Positions 26,785-34,559 of a DNA stretch of 64,000 bases are shown one piece after another. How positions within the stretch are numbered: position 1 is the first letter of the stretch; each line of letters opens with the position of its first letter. A model generated the notes under the pieces. The model worked only from the letters and a program-made list of their open reading frames with translations, was not told the origin of the DNA and made no database searches. A program made the position numbers and the translations under genes. This DNA comes from JAPHTQ01 sp050295975. Its GTDB lineage: Bacteria; Pseudomonadota; Gammaproteobacteria; Thiohalomonadales; Thiohalomonadaceae. Location of the stretch: assembly GCA_050295975.1 (NCBI GenBank), contig JBNKQR010000007.1, forward strand, positions 7,277 to 71,276, in the 5' to 3' direction.

Positions 26785-26923
26785 ATGGCGCGCCCTTCGT
26801 TCCTACTCGGCGCTACGCACCTCGCCCTTCGGGCCGTCACCGTTGGTGACGTTCTCCCTCGCTTCGCGAGGTCCTCGAACTCACTACGAATAGATACATC
26901 GGGGATTCGAATCTTTCCGGGAC

Positions 26924-26964
26924 ATAAACAACAAACCCCGCACAAGGCGGGGTTTGTTGTTTAT
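26924..26964. terminator. intrinsic terminator of tRNA-Arg(ACG)
   Basis: An 18-bp perfect stem (26924-26941 with 26947-26964) with a 5-nt loop, beginning 1 nt after the tRNA CCA on the minus strand; the distal arm is T-rich (GTTTGTTGTTTAT). Confidence 0.85.
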
Positions 26965-26965
26965 A

Positions 26966-27042
26966 TGGCGCGCCCGGAGAGATTCGAACTCCCGACCGCC
27001 TGGTTCGTAGCCAGGTACTCTATCCAGCTGAGCTACGGGCGC
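26966..27042 (-). tRNA. tRNA-Arg (anticodon ACG)
   Basis: Minus-strand cloverleaf: acceptor GCGCCCG/CGGGCGC, D arm, anticodon stem CCTGG/CCAGG around CTACGAA (anticodon ACG), T arm with GTTCGAATC, and encoded CCA. A34 is expected to be deaminated to inosine. It follows tRNA-Ser(GCU) and csrA as in E. coli (csrA-serV-argV). Confidence 0.96.
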
Positions 27043-27115
27043 GTAAGGCGGTGCATTATCTAGAAGCCCTAACTTGCTGTCAAGTCGCTCCAAATATGCG
27101 TCTAACTTTATCCTG

Positions 27116-27306
27116 ATGGCCCATGATACTTAGCTCGGAATCCATCGGTTCTACTTAATATGGCGGAGAGCGAGGGATGACCGTCGTTCTCACTTCGTTC
27201 CGCTGCATTCCTATGCAGCGGTCGAACCGTTTGACTGGATAATCTCGGGTTCGAATCCCCAATGACCCATTTTACTTATCTGGGAACCCATCGGTTCTAC
27301 TTAATA
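27116..27306 (-). repeat. tRNA-tail element downstream of tRNA-Ser(GCU) with 63-bp direct repeat
   Basis: A 63-bp block (27116-27178 and 27262-27324, offset 146 bp, 6 mismatches) contains the last 18 bases of tRNA-Ser plus its downstream flank, so one copy overlaps the real tRNA. Between the copies lie a 9-bp stem with a 4-nt loop (27200-27221), TCGAAC (27222-27227) and a T-arm-like GGTTCGAATCCCC (27249-27260). The gap 27043-27115 shows nothing else. Confidence 0.72.
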
Positions 27307-27396
27307 TGGCGGAGAGCGAGGGATTCGAACCCTCGATAGAGTTTCCCCTATACACCCTTAGCAGGGGTGCGCCTTCAGCCACTCGGCCAGCTCTCC
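27307..27396 (-). tRNA. tRNA-Ser (anticodon GCU)
   Basis: A 90-nt class II tRNA on the minus strand: acceptor GGAGAGC, anticodon loop CTGCTAA in a CACCC/GGGTG stem, a long variable arm, T arm GAGGGTTCGAATCCCTC and encoded CCA. It reads AGC/AGU codons. Confidence 0.96.
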
Positions 27397-27414
27397 GGAA
27401 TGCGCACGAAAGGA

Positions 27415-27437
27415 TACCTGCGTGGACCACGCAGGTA
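27415..27437 (-). terminator. terminator-like hairpin after csrA
   Basis: TACCTGCGTG-GAC-CACGCAGGTA is a 10-bp stem with a triloop, 12 nt after the csrA stop. On the minus strand it is followed by TCCTTTC, a weak U-rich tail, so read-through into tRNA-Ser is possible. Confidence 0.55.
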
Positions 27438-27448
27438 AAGACCGGGAT

Positions 27449-27637
27449 TCAGGAATTTCCGGGATTATCTTCTTTTTCGCGTTGGATCCGCTCGTAAATC
27501 TCCTCACGATGTACAGATACATCTTTCGGTGCATTAACACCGATGCGGACCTGATTGCCTTTAATCCCGAGGACGGTAACAGTTACTTCATCACCGATTA
27601 CAAGGGTTTCGCCTACTCGCCGAGTCAAAATCAGCAT
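27449..27637 (-). CDS. csrA: CsrA/RsmA post-transcriptional regulator
   Basis: Homodimeric RNA-binding protein that binds GGA motifs near ribosome-binding sites and controls motility, biofilm and carbon storage. 62 aa, complete: N-terminal MLILTRRVGETLVIGDEVTV and the RNA-contact GVNAPKDVSVHREEIYERI. The gene lies between lysC/alaS and tRNA-Ser as in enterics. Its own leader carries several GGA motifs, suggesting autoregulation. Confidence 0.97.
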   Translation of the reverse strand: MLILTRRVGETLVIGDEVTVTVLGIKGNQVRIGVNAPKDVSVHREEIYERIQREKEDNPGNS

Positions 27638-27644
27638 CTTATTT

Positions 27645-27724
27645 ACTCCTGTTCATTCCTTTCGCAGACACCGGGTTCCGGCTATTCCTGCGTATCGCCA
27701 TTAAGGCTGGCAGCATTCCCTGCC
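27645..27724 (-). promoter_or_regulatory. candidate CsrA-binding leader of csrA
   Basis: On the minus strand, ACAGGAGT overlaps the Shine-Dalgarno site (GGA at 27647-27649), a second GGA lies at 27657-27659, and a hairpin GGCAG-GGAATG-CTGCC (27709-27724) shows GGA in its loop. This arrangement matches CsrA targets; the transcription start is not identified. Confidence 0.45.
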
Positions 27725-27775
27725 CTCCTGTGGCTATATTAGTAGTGATATATGATTTGTAAAACAAACCGCGGT

Positions 27776-29011
27776 TTAATTTGCGGAGAGCATGGCTCCC
27801 GCGTCCAGATTGAACTCGCTATGTAAGGCACGCACCCCAAGTTCCAGATATTTCTCATCCACTACGACGGAGATTTTGATTTCCGAAGTTGAAATCATAC
27901 GGATGTTAATACCCTCTTTTGCTAACGCAGCAAACATGGTGCTGGCAATCCCCGCGTGTGACCGCATACCAACACCTACCAGTGAGATTTTGACGATCTT
28001 GTCATCGCCAGCCACCTCACGGGCGCCAATCTCCTTGGCCACTTTCTCCAGCACCTTAATTGCCCTGCTGTACTCATTGCGATGGACAGTAAAGGTAAAA
28101 TCGGTCGTATCGTCTGCACCGATGTTCTGAACGATCATGTCCACTTCGATGTTGGCATCACCGATGGGCCCAAGAATACGATGGGCTACACCCGGTTGGT
28201 CCGGTACACCCTGTATGGTCAGCTTGGCTTCATCACGGTTAAAGGCGATGCCGGAAATAAGTGCTTCTTCCATACCTTCTTCCTCATAGGTAATCAGAGT
28301 GCCGGGGCCGTCCTCAAATGAGGAGAGCACACGCAGCGGTACGTTGTACTTGCCCGCAAACTCAACCGAACGGATCTGCAGCACTTTGGAACCGAGGCTG
28401 GCCATCTCCAGCATCTCTTCAAAAGTGATGCGTTCGAGACGCCGCGCTTCAGGGACCACACGTGGATCAGTGGTATAGACACCATCCACATCGGTATAAA
28501 TCTGGCATTCATCTGCCTTGAGTGCCGCAGCCAGTGCCACCGCCGTGGTATCAGAACCGCCACGACCCAAGGTGGTGATACTACCGTGTTCATCGACACC
28601 CTGGAAACCGGCGACCACAACAACACGACCTTTATCCAGATCACGACGCATCTTGCTTTCGTCGATATCAAGAATACGTGCCTTGTTGTGCGTACTGTCG
28701 GTCAGAATGTGCACCTGGGCACCGGTATAGGAGCAGGCATCACATCCAAGAGTTTTCAGCGCCATCGACAGCAGTGCGATGGTGACCTGCTCACCCGTAG
28801 AGAGCAGCACATCGGTTTCGCGTGGATCCAGCTCGGGATTGATCCCCCTGGCCAGCTCAAGCAGACGGTTGGTCTCGCCACTCATGGCAGAAACCACTAC
28901 AACGACGTCATCCCCACGTTCACGGAACGCCTTTACCTTGTTTGCAACATGGGTAATGCGTTCAACGCTACCTACCGAGGTACCGCCATATTTCTGTACG
29001 ATCAGTGCCAT
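27776..29011 (-). CDS. lysC: Aspartate kinase
   Basis: Phosphorylates aspartate in the first step of lysine, methionine and threonine synthesis. 411 aa: kinase domain (LIVQKYGGTSVGSVERI, GRGGSDTTAVALAAAL, TDVDGVYTTDPRVVP) and two C-terminal ACT domains (about 265-400) for feedback control. In this class an internal start can give a separate beta subunit; whether that happens here cannot be told. It sits between alaS and csrA, the order known in pseudomonads. Confidence 0.95.
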   Translation of the reverse strand: MALIVQKYGGTSVGSVERITHVANKVKAFRERGDDVVVVVSAMSGETNRLLELARGINPELDPRETDVLLSTGEQVTIALLSMALKTLGCDACSYTGAQVHILTDSTHNKARILDIDESKMRRDLDKGRVVVVAGFQGVDEHGSITTLGRGGSDTTAVALAAALKADECQIYTDVDGVYTTDPRVVPEARRLERITFEEMLEMASLGSKVLQIRSVEFAGKYNVPLRVLSSFEDGPGTLITYEEEGMEEALISGIAFNRDEAKLTIQGVPDQPGVAHRILGPIGDANIEVDMIVQNIGADDTTDFTFTVHRNEYSRAIKVLEKVAKEIGAREVAGDDKIVKISLVGVGMRSHAGIASTMFAALAKEGINIRMISTSEIKISVVVDEKYLELGVRALHSEFNLDAGAMLSAN

Positions 29012-29080
29012 AAATGCTCGGGATTCAAAGGGCGGAGATTAAACACTAATTCTCGACAAAATTAAAGAGGTATGTGACAT

Positions 29081-31708
29081 TTAGCCCCCTATTTGCTGCC
29101 GGACCCAGTCACTTACTGAATCGAGAGCAGCGGCGAGCTTGTCCGGTTCTGTGCCACCACCCTGGGCCATGTCAGGCCGACCACCACCCTTACCACCGAC
29201 CTGTGTGGCGACACTTTTCAACAGGTCGCCCGCTTTGATCCGGTTAGTGGCATCACCGGTGACTCCGGCAACCAGACTGATCTTGCCATCCTGTACCGTC
29301 GCCAGCAGCACCGCAGCCGTGCCCAGTTTATTCTTCAATTGATCAACCGTATCGCGCAGCCCCTTGGGGTCAGCCCCTTCCAGATGGGCAGCCAGCACCT
29401 TGATGCCATCGATCTCTTCTGCCTGGGAAACCAAATCGGAGCCCTGACTACTGGCCAGTTTGGCCTTGAGCTGCTCCAGTTCCTTCTCCAGTTTGCGGCT
29501 GCGTTCCAGTGTCTGCTGCACTTTTTCAGCGACATCGTCACGACCCGATTTCACCAATCCGGCCACGCGATCCAGACGCTCTTCCTGTGCGGCGAACCAC
29601 TCCAGTGCGCCCTGCGCGCTCACCGCTTCGATACGACGTACACCAGCAGCCACGCCCGCTTCACTCACTATCTTGAGCAAACCAATGTCACCGGTACGTG
29701 AGACGTGAGTACCGCCGCAGAGTTCAATGGAGAAATCTCCCATGGAGAGCACGCGAACCTTGTCGCCGTACTTCTCACCGAACAGTGCCATTGCTCCGGC
29801 GGCTTTGGCCTCGTCGATGGCCATGATGCGAGTATCCACTGCCAGATTGGCGCGGATCTGTGCATTCACCATATTCTCAATACGCTTCAGCTCATCGGCG
29901 GTGATCGCCTCGAAGTGGGAGAAGTCGAAACGCAGACGATCAGCGCTGACCATGGAGCCTTTCTGCTGCACATGCTCACCCAACACGGTGCGCAACGCGG
30001 CATGCAGCAGATGAGTAGCAGAGTGGTTACAGGCGATCGCCTGACGCAGGGAGGAATCGACCTCGGCGGTAACAGAATCGTTCGACTTCAGCGTGCCACG
30101 CACCATGTTGCCAAGATGCACAATCGCCTCGCCGTTCTTCTGAGTGTCGACTACCTCGAACAGGGCGTCACCGACAATCAATCGACCACAATCGCCAACC
30201 TGACCACCCGATTCGGCATAGAACGGTGTCTGTTCCAGTACCACCATGCCGCGCTCACCTTCGCCGAGCTGTTTCACTGCCTGGCCATCGCGATAGAGCG
30301 CGACCACTTTGCAGTTATCCTCGGTGCGGTCATAACCGGTAAATTCACTCTTGCCTTCGACAGTCACGTCTTTGCCGTAATCGGCATCGAACTGGCTGGC
30401 GGCACGGGCACGCTCGCGCTGCCTGGCCATCGCTTTCTCGAACCCGGCCATATCGACAGTGAGTCCACGCTCACGCGCGACGTCTGCGGTGAGGTCAACC
30501 GGGAAACCATAGGTGTCATAAAGCTTAAACAGGGTCTCACCAGGGATCTCCTTACCAGAGAGATTCGAGATCGCCTCTTCCAGCAGCCCCATCCCCTGAT
30601 CCAGGGTCTCGGCAAAACGCTCCTCTTCCTGACGCAGCACCTTCTCCACCTGTGCCTGCACCTTGGTCAGTTCCGGATAGGCCTCGCCCATCTCTTTCTC
30701 CAGCGCCGCCACCAGCTTGTAGAAGAAGCTGCCCTTGATCCCCAGCTTGTGGCCGTGGCGAATAGCGCGACGAATAATTCGGCGCAGCACATAGCCACGC
30801 CCTTCGTTGGACGGAATCACGCCATCGGTCACGAGGAAGGCACAGGAGCGGATATGGTCGGCAATAACCTTCAGTGAAGCGTTTTCCAGATCTTTGGTCG
30901 CGGCCAGTTTGGCCACTGCCTTGATCAAATTCTGGAACAGATCGATTTCGTAGTTGGCATGTACGCCCTGAACCACTGCAGCCAGACGTTCCAGACCCAT
31001 ACCGGTATCGACCGAGGGTTTGGGCAGCGGGGTCATCTCCCCATCCTTGCTGCGGTTGTACTGCATGAACACCAGATTCCAGATCTCGATATAACGATCA
31101 CCATCCTCTTCCGGGCTTCCCGGAGGACCGCCCCAGATGTCTGCGCCATGGTCGTAGAAGATTTCGGTACAGGGACCGCAGGGACCGGTATCCCCCATGG
31201 ACCAGAAATTGTCGCTTTCGTATTTCTTGCCGCCCGGCTTGTCACCGATGCGGGTAAAACGTTTCGGATCGACTCCGATCTGCTTGAGCCAGATGTCCGC
31301 GGCCTCGTCGTCATCCTGGTAGACGGTTACCCAGAGTTTCTCCGCCGGCAGAGCGCAGTTTTCGGTGAGAAATTCCCAGGCATATTTAATTGCATCTTCT
31401 TTGAAGTAATCACCAAAGCTGAAATTGCCCAGCATTTCGAAGAAGGTGTGGTGGCGAGCGGTATAACCGACGTTTTCCAGGTCGTTATGCTTCCCCCCTG
31501 CACGCACGCAGCGCTGCACGCTGGTGGCTCGACTATAGGGGCGCTTGTCGCTACCAAGGAATACGTCCTTGAACTGCACCATACCGGCATTGGTGAAGAG
31601 CAGTGTCGGGTCATTACCGGGCACCAGTGGGCTGGTGGCCACAACCTCATGTCCCTTGTTGGCAAAAAAATCCAAAAATGCCCTGCGTATATCTGCGCTG
31701 CTTTTCAT
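29081..31708 (-). CDS. alaS: Alanyl-tRNA synthetase
   Basis: Charges tRNA-Ala. 875 aa, full length: class II catalytic core (MKSSADIRRAFLDFFANKGH, DPTLLFTNAGMVQFKDVFLG), the editing domain with zinc-binding HxxxH (HSATHLLHAALR) and Cys/His (CGGTHVSRTGDIG), and the C-terminal DHHA1 domain (GGGGRPDMAQGGG-type). It starts 30 bp after the recX stop. Confidence 0.98.
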   Translation of the reverse strand: MKSSADIRRAFLDFFANKGHEVVATSPLVPGNDPTLLFTNAGMVQFKDVFLGSDKRPYSRATSVQRCVRAGGKHNDLENVGYTARHHTFFEMLGNFSFGDYFKEDAIKYAWEFLTENCALPAEKLWVTVYQDDDEAADIWLKQIGVDPKRFTRIGDKPGGKKYESDNFWSMGDTGPCGPCTEIFYDHGADIWGGPPGSPEEDGDRYIEIWNLVFMQYNRSKDGEMTPLPKPSVDTGMGLERLAAVVQGVHANYEIDLFQNLIKAVAKLAATKDLENASLKVIADHIRSCAFLVTDGVIPSNEGRGYVLRRIIRRAIRHGHKLGIKGSFFYKLVAALEKEMGEAYPELTKVQAQVEKVLRQEEERFAETLDQGMGLLEEAISNLSGKEIPGETLFKLYDTYGFPVDLTADVARERGLTVDMAGFEKAMARQRERARAASQFDADYGKDVTVEGKSEFTGYDRTEDNCKVVALYRDGQAVKQLGEGERGMVVLEQTPFYAESGGQVGDCGRLIVGDALFEVVDTQKNGEAIVHLGNMVRGTLKSNDSVTAEVDSSLRQAIACNHSATHLLHAALRTVLGEHVQQKGSMVSADRLRFDFSHFEAITADELKRIENMVNAQIRANLAVDTRIMAIDEAKAAGAMALFGEKYGDKVRVLSMGDFSIELCGGTHVSRTGDIGLLKIVSEAGVAAGVRRIEAVSAQGALEWFAAQEERLDRVAGLVKSGRDDVAEKVQQTLERSRKLEKELEQLKAKLASSQGSDLVSQAEEIDGIKVLAAHLEGADPKGLRDTVDQLKNKLGTAAVLLATVQDGKISLVAGVTGDATNRIKAGDLLKSVATQVGGKGGGRPDMAQGGGTEPDKLAAALDSVSDWVRQQIGG

Positions 31709-31738
31709 GCAATATCCCGAGTACGTTAAAACTGTTTA

Positions 31739-32206
31739 CTAATCATTCACCACCGCGGCGATCTGCTCATGGCTAAAACCGCGGTACTGCAAAAATCGTT
31801 GTCGTTTGGCTCGATCCTTCAGGTCCTCGACGGGACGCCCACCAAACTTGCGGGCGTAGACTGTAGCGGCCCGTTCAAACCAGTCGACCTCGTCCTCATC
31901 CTCTGCCCGGCGCATGGCTTCGTTAATAAGCCGTTCGTCTACGCCACGCTCCTGCAACTCTGCACGGATACGTTGCGGACCATAGCCCTTTTCACTGCGC
32001 TGGCGCAGGTAGACTTCGGTATATCGAGCATCGCTCTGTAGACGTTCCGCCTCCAGGCGCTCCAGTACGGTCTCTACTACGACCTGGTCGCAACCACGTG
32101 TGCGCAGCTTACGCGCCAGCTCCTGCGCCGAGTGCTCCCGTCGGGCGAGCAGCTCGACCGCCTTGGCGTAAACTTCCGCCTCACTTTTTTCGTTCATGCT
32201 ATTCAT
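31739..32206 (-). CDS. recX: RecX, RecA modulator
   Basis: Binds RecA filaments and limits their growth. 155 aa of helical repeats (AVELLARREHSAQELARKLR, EKGYGPQRIRAELQERGVDE, QRFLQYRGFSHEQIAAVVND). It sits directly downstream of recA in the usual order, separated by 197 bp that contain a recA terminator, so recX probably depends on read-through. Confidence 0.95.
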   Translation of the reverse strand: MNSMNEKSEAEVYAKAVELLARREHSAQELARKLRTRGCDQVVVETVLERLEAERLQSDARYTEVYLRQRSEKGYGPQRIRAELQERGVDERLINEAMRRAEDEDEVDWFERAATVYARKFGGRPVEDLKDRAKRQRFLQYRGFSHEQIAAVVND

Positions 32207-32358
32207 GACACCGCAACACGCCGGTCACAAAGCAGCGTAGTGTAAATCAATCATTGGGGGAAATGGCAGGCCCCAGGCTGGTTTGGGTGAAATAATTACA
32301 CCATAAACCAGCAACCGTGGCGCTACTGCATTTGGGTAGGGTAGAGAGTGAAAACAGA

Positions 32359-32380
32359 ACCCTCCCCGAATGGGGAGGGT
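32359..32380 (-). terminator. intrinsic terminator after recA
   Basis: On the minus strand ACCCTCCCC-ATTC-GGGGAGGGT, a 9-bp stem with a 4-nt loop, is followed by TCTGTTTTC. It lies 24 bp past the recA stop and partly insulates recX, as in E. coli. Confidence 0.8.
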
Positions 32381-32403
32381 GTATATCGAAATGCGGGAAG
32401 CCA

Positions 32404-33468
32404 TCATGCCTTGGCGGCTTCGGCAATCTCCGCACTATCGGTATCGTCATCAACCACCGCCAGAGCGGGTGAATTGGCGCTGGGCAGCAACACTTCGCGG
32501 ATTCGACCTTCGATTTCCGCTGCCACCGCCGGGTTCTCCTTCAACCAGCCGCGGACGTTGTCCTTGCCCTGGCCGATGCGCTCACCGCTGTAGCTGTACC
32601 AGGCGCCCGACTTGTCGACGATCTCGAGTTTGACCCCCATGTCGATGATCTCCCCTTCACGAGAGATCCCCTCACCGTAGAGGATGTCGAACTCGGCCTG
32701 TTTGAACGGTGGTGCCACCTTGTTCTTCACCACCTTAACCCGGGTTTCGTTACCGACCACCTCGTCGCCCTTCTTGATCGCGCCGATACGACGGATATCG
32801 AGACGCACCGAGGCGTAGAACTTGAGCGCGTTACCGCCGGTGGTGGTTTCAGGGCTGCCGAACATCACGCCGATCTTCATCCGAATCTGGTTAATGAAGA
32901 TCACCAGGGTATTGGAACGTTTGATGTTGGCAGTCAGTTTACGCAGCGCCTGTGACATCAAACGCGCCTGCAGACCCACGTGGGAATCCCCCATGTCACC
33001 CTCGATCTCCGCCTTGGGTGTCAGTGCCGCGACCGAGTCAATCACCACCACGTCTACCGCGCTGGAGCGAACCAGCATGTCGGCGATCTCCAGTGCCTGC
33101 TCGCCAGTGTCTGGCTGGGAGACCAGAAGTTCGTCCACGTCGACCCCTAACTTGCCCGCGTATTGCGGGTCGAGGGCATGCTCTGCATCGACGAAGGCAC
33201 AGGTGCCACCGGCTTTTTGCGCCTCGGCGATCACCTGCAGGGTAAGGGTGGTCTTACCGGAAGATTCAGGACCGTAGATCTCGACCACTCGCCCTTTGGG
33301 CAGGCCGCCGATACCGAGCGCCACATCCAGCCCCAGCGAACCGGTGGAGATGGCTTCGATATTGCGCACTACACTCTCGTCGCCCATGCGCATTACCGAC
33401 CCTTTGCCAAACTGCTTGTCGATCTGACCCAGTGCTGCTGCCAACGCCTTCTTCTTCTGTTCGTCCAC
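32404..33468 (-). CDS. recA: RecA recombinase
   Basis: Strand-exchange ATPase and SOS coprotease. 354 aa: Walker A GPESSGKT, Walker B VVVIDSVAAL, L1 (GLQARLMSQALRKLT) and L2 (IGVMFGSPETTTGGNALKFY) DNA-binding loops, and an acidic C-terminal tail (DDDTDSAEIAEAAKA). A clear sigma70 promoter precedes it, but no CTG-N10-CAG LexA box is seen in the 191-bp intergenic region. Confidence 0.98.
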   Translation of the reverse strand: MDEQKKKALAAALGQIDKQFGKGSVMRMGDESVVRNIEAISTGSLGLDVALGIGGLPKGRVVEIYGPESSGKTTLTLQVIAEAQKAGGTCAFVDAEHALDPQYAGKLGVDVDELLVSQPDTGEQALEIADMLVRSSAVDVVVIDSVAALTPKAEIEGDMGDSHVGLQARLMSQALRKLTANIKRSNTLVIFINQIRMKIGVMFGSPETTTGGNALKFYASVRLDIRRIGAIKKGDEVVGNETRVKVVKNKVAPPFKQAEFDILYGEGISREGEIIDMGVKLEIVDKSGAWYSYSGERIGQGKDNVRGWLKENPAVAAEIEGRIREVLLPSANSPALAVVDDDTDSAEIAEAAKA

Positions 33469-33525
33469 GGTTCGTCTCCTCGAAATCTGAATAATTAATC
33501 GGTCACTGCCTCTTGCTTGAGGTGA

Positions 33526-33554
33526 AATTTAGACAATACTTGAAACTATGTCAA
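33526..33554 (-). promoter_or_regulatory. sigma70 promoter of recA
   Basis: The minus strand reads TTGACA (33549-33554), a 17-nt spacer and TAAATT (33526-33531). The octamer AAGTATTG occurs twice in direct orientation around the -35 and within the spacer, which could be an operator. Confidence 0.75.
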
Positions 33555-33659
33555 TACTTTTTACCACCTAGTTATTATTTACTACGTAATATTTTTTATG
33601 AATCTTTTGTAGGATTACGCCAGAATAGGCGCAGCAACGGTGAGGAGGTTTGGTAAACG

Positions 33660-34559
33660 GTGGCAGCAAAATCCCTGGACAAGATGCTTGCAGAGGTCAA
33701 ATGGAGTACCCGCCAGCGTCTTCAATACATTGAAATCATGGCATTTTATTGTGGTGTGGTGAGCCGCACCGACGTTGCCCGTGCCTTCGGCATCTCCGAT
33801 GCCGCCGCTACCAAGGACCTGGCCCAGTACGGAAAACTGGTGCCGGATAACCTGATCTACCGCCAGAGTCACTTCGGTTACGTCCCCGCTCCCGAGTTTT
33901 ACCCCTGTGTTGCCGACCTTGACCCAGCCGCGGTACTGCCGATGCTGGCGCTGAACCTGACCGGCATGACCGGCCCCTATGGGGAGCAGCGGGTCTTTAA
34001 TATCTCTGCTGAATACCTCACCCCACCGGCGCGCCTGCCCGACCGGGCGATTACCGCCCAGGTAACCCGCGCCGTGGCGCAGAAGAAAAAGCTACGTATC
34101 CACTATCGCTCCCTCTCTGATCGGGAGAGTGAGCCCTCCCGGATTATTGAACCTCACTCCCTCTGCCACAATGGCCTGCGCTGGCATGTCCGGGCCTATA
34201 ACGAAGAAACCTTCGACTTCCGCGACTTTGTTCTGTCGCGCATCGCCGAGGCGGAGATGCTGGATCTTCCCGCCGAGTCGAGCAGCGAATTCGATGAGGA
34301 CTGGTCTGAGAGAGTGATGCTTGAACTGATCCCCCATCCTGAACTGGCGGAGAAGAAGCGTCTTACCCTGTTGATGGACTACGGTGCGGAGGGGGATGTC
34401 ATTACCATTGAGGTGCGGCGAGCACTGCTCGGCTATCTGCTGCAGCGACTGCGGGTCGATACCAGCCCGGATCACTCCCTCAATCCGAATGCCTATCAGC
34501 TCATCGTCGCCAATCGGGATGAGGTTGAACCGTTTGCCGAGTGGGCATTCCGAATCTAG
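33660..34559 (+). CDS. WYL-domain transcriptional regulator (BrxR/CapW-like)
   Basis: Winged-helix protein of 299 aa: N-terminal wHTH (about 15-75; VSRTDVARAFGISDAAATKDL), a WYL domain (about 130-205; KLRIHYRSLSDRES, RWHVRAYNEETFDFRDFVLS) and a C-terminal WCX-like segment. The RWHVRAYNE/FRDFVLSRI pattern is that of BrxR/CapW regulators usually found beside phage-defence systems; PafBC WYL proteins of actinobacteria instead control DNA-damage genes including recA. The gene starts at GTG 33660 with GAGGAGG 11 nt upstream. It diverges from recA and converges on thpR, sharing a CTAG at the stop codons. No defence genes are nearby. The ligand and target are unknown. Confidence 0.85.
   Translation: MAAKSLDKMLAEVKWSTRQRLQYIEIMAFYCGVVSRTDVARAFGISDAAATKDLAQYGKLVPDNLIYRQSHFGYVPAPEFYPCVADLDPAAVLPMLALNLTGMTGPYGEQRVFNISAEYLTPPARLPDRAITAQVTRAVAQKKKLRIHYRSLSDRESEPSRIIEPHSLCHNGLRWHVRAYNEETFDFRDFVLSRIAEAEMLDLPAESSSEFDEDWSERVMLELIPHPELAEKKRLTLLMDYGAEGDVITIEVRRALLGYLLQRLRVDTSPDHSLNPNAYQLIVANRDEVEPFAEWAFRI

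Larger units (their letters stand above)
26689..26965 (-). repeat. tRNA-tail structured element downstream of tRNA-Arg(ACG), partly duplicated
   Basis: The last 10 bases of tRNA-Arg(ACG) recur 180 bp downstream (TGGCGCGCCC on the plus strand at 26966-26975 and 26786-26795). Each copy is followed (minus direction) by an intrinsic terminator, a segment ending in TCGGGGATTCG and then GAATAGATAC/TCGAAC (26875-26880 and 26689-26694). Between them are four hairpins at 26809-26821, 26824-26834, 26835-26851 and 26857-26871. The order matches the element at 21722-21900. No gene is seen in 26647-26965. Confidence 0.72.

Noticed and set aside
26686..27324. Attachment sites of a genomic island at tRNA genes
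   Set aside because: The tRNA 3'-end copies resemble att repeats, but only 146-180 bp lie between them and no integrase is present. A classic island is ruled out.
29705..30877. 390-codon plus-strand open frame
   Set aside because: It lies wholly opposite alaS, which is complete and unmistakable; the frame has no start signals or recognisable domains.
30959..31729. 256-codon plus-strand open frame
   Set aside because: Antisense to the 5' part of alaS; reflects GC-biased third positions.
33469..33659. LexA-type SOS box before recA
   Set aside because: No CTG-N10-CAG sequence was found; only a weak GACA...TGTC partial palindrome is present.
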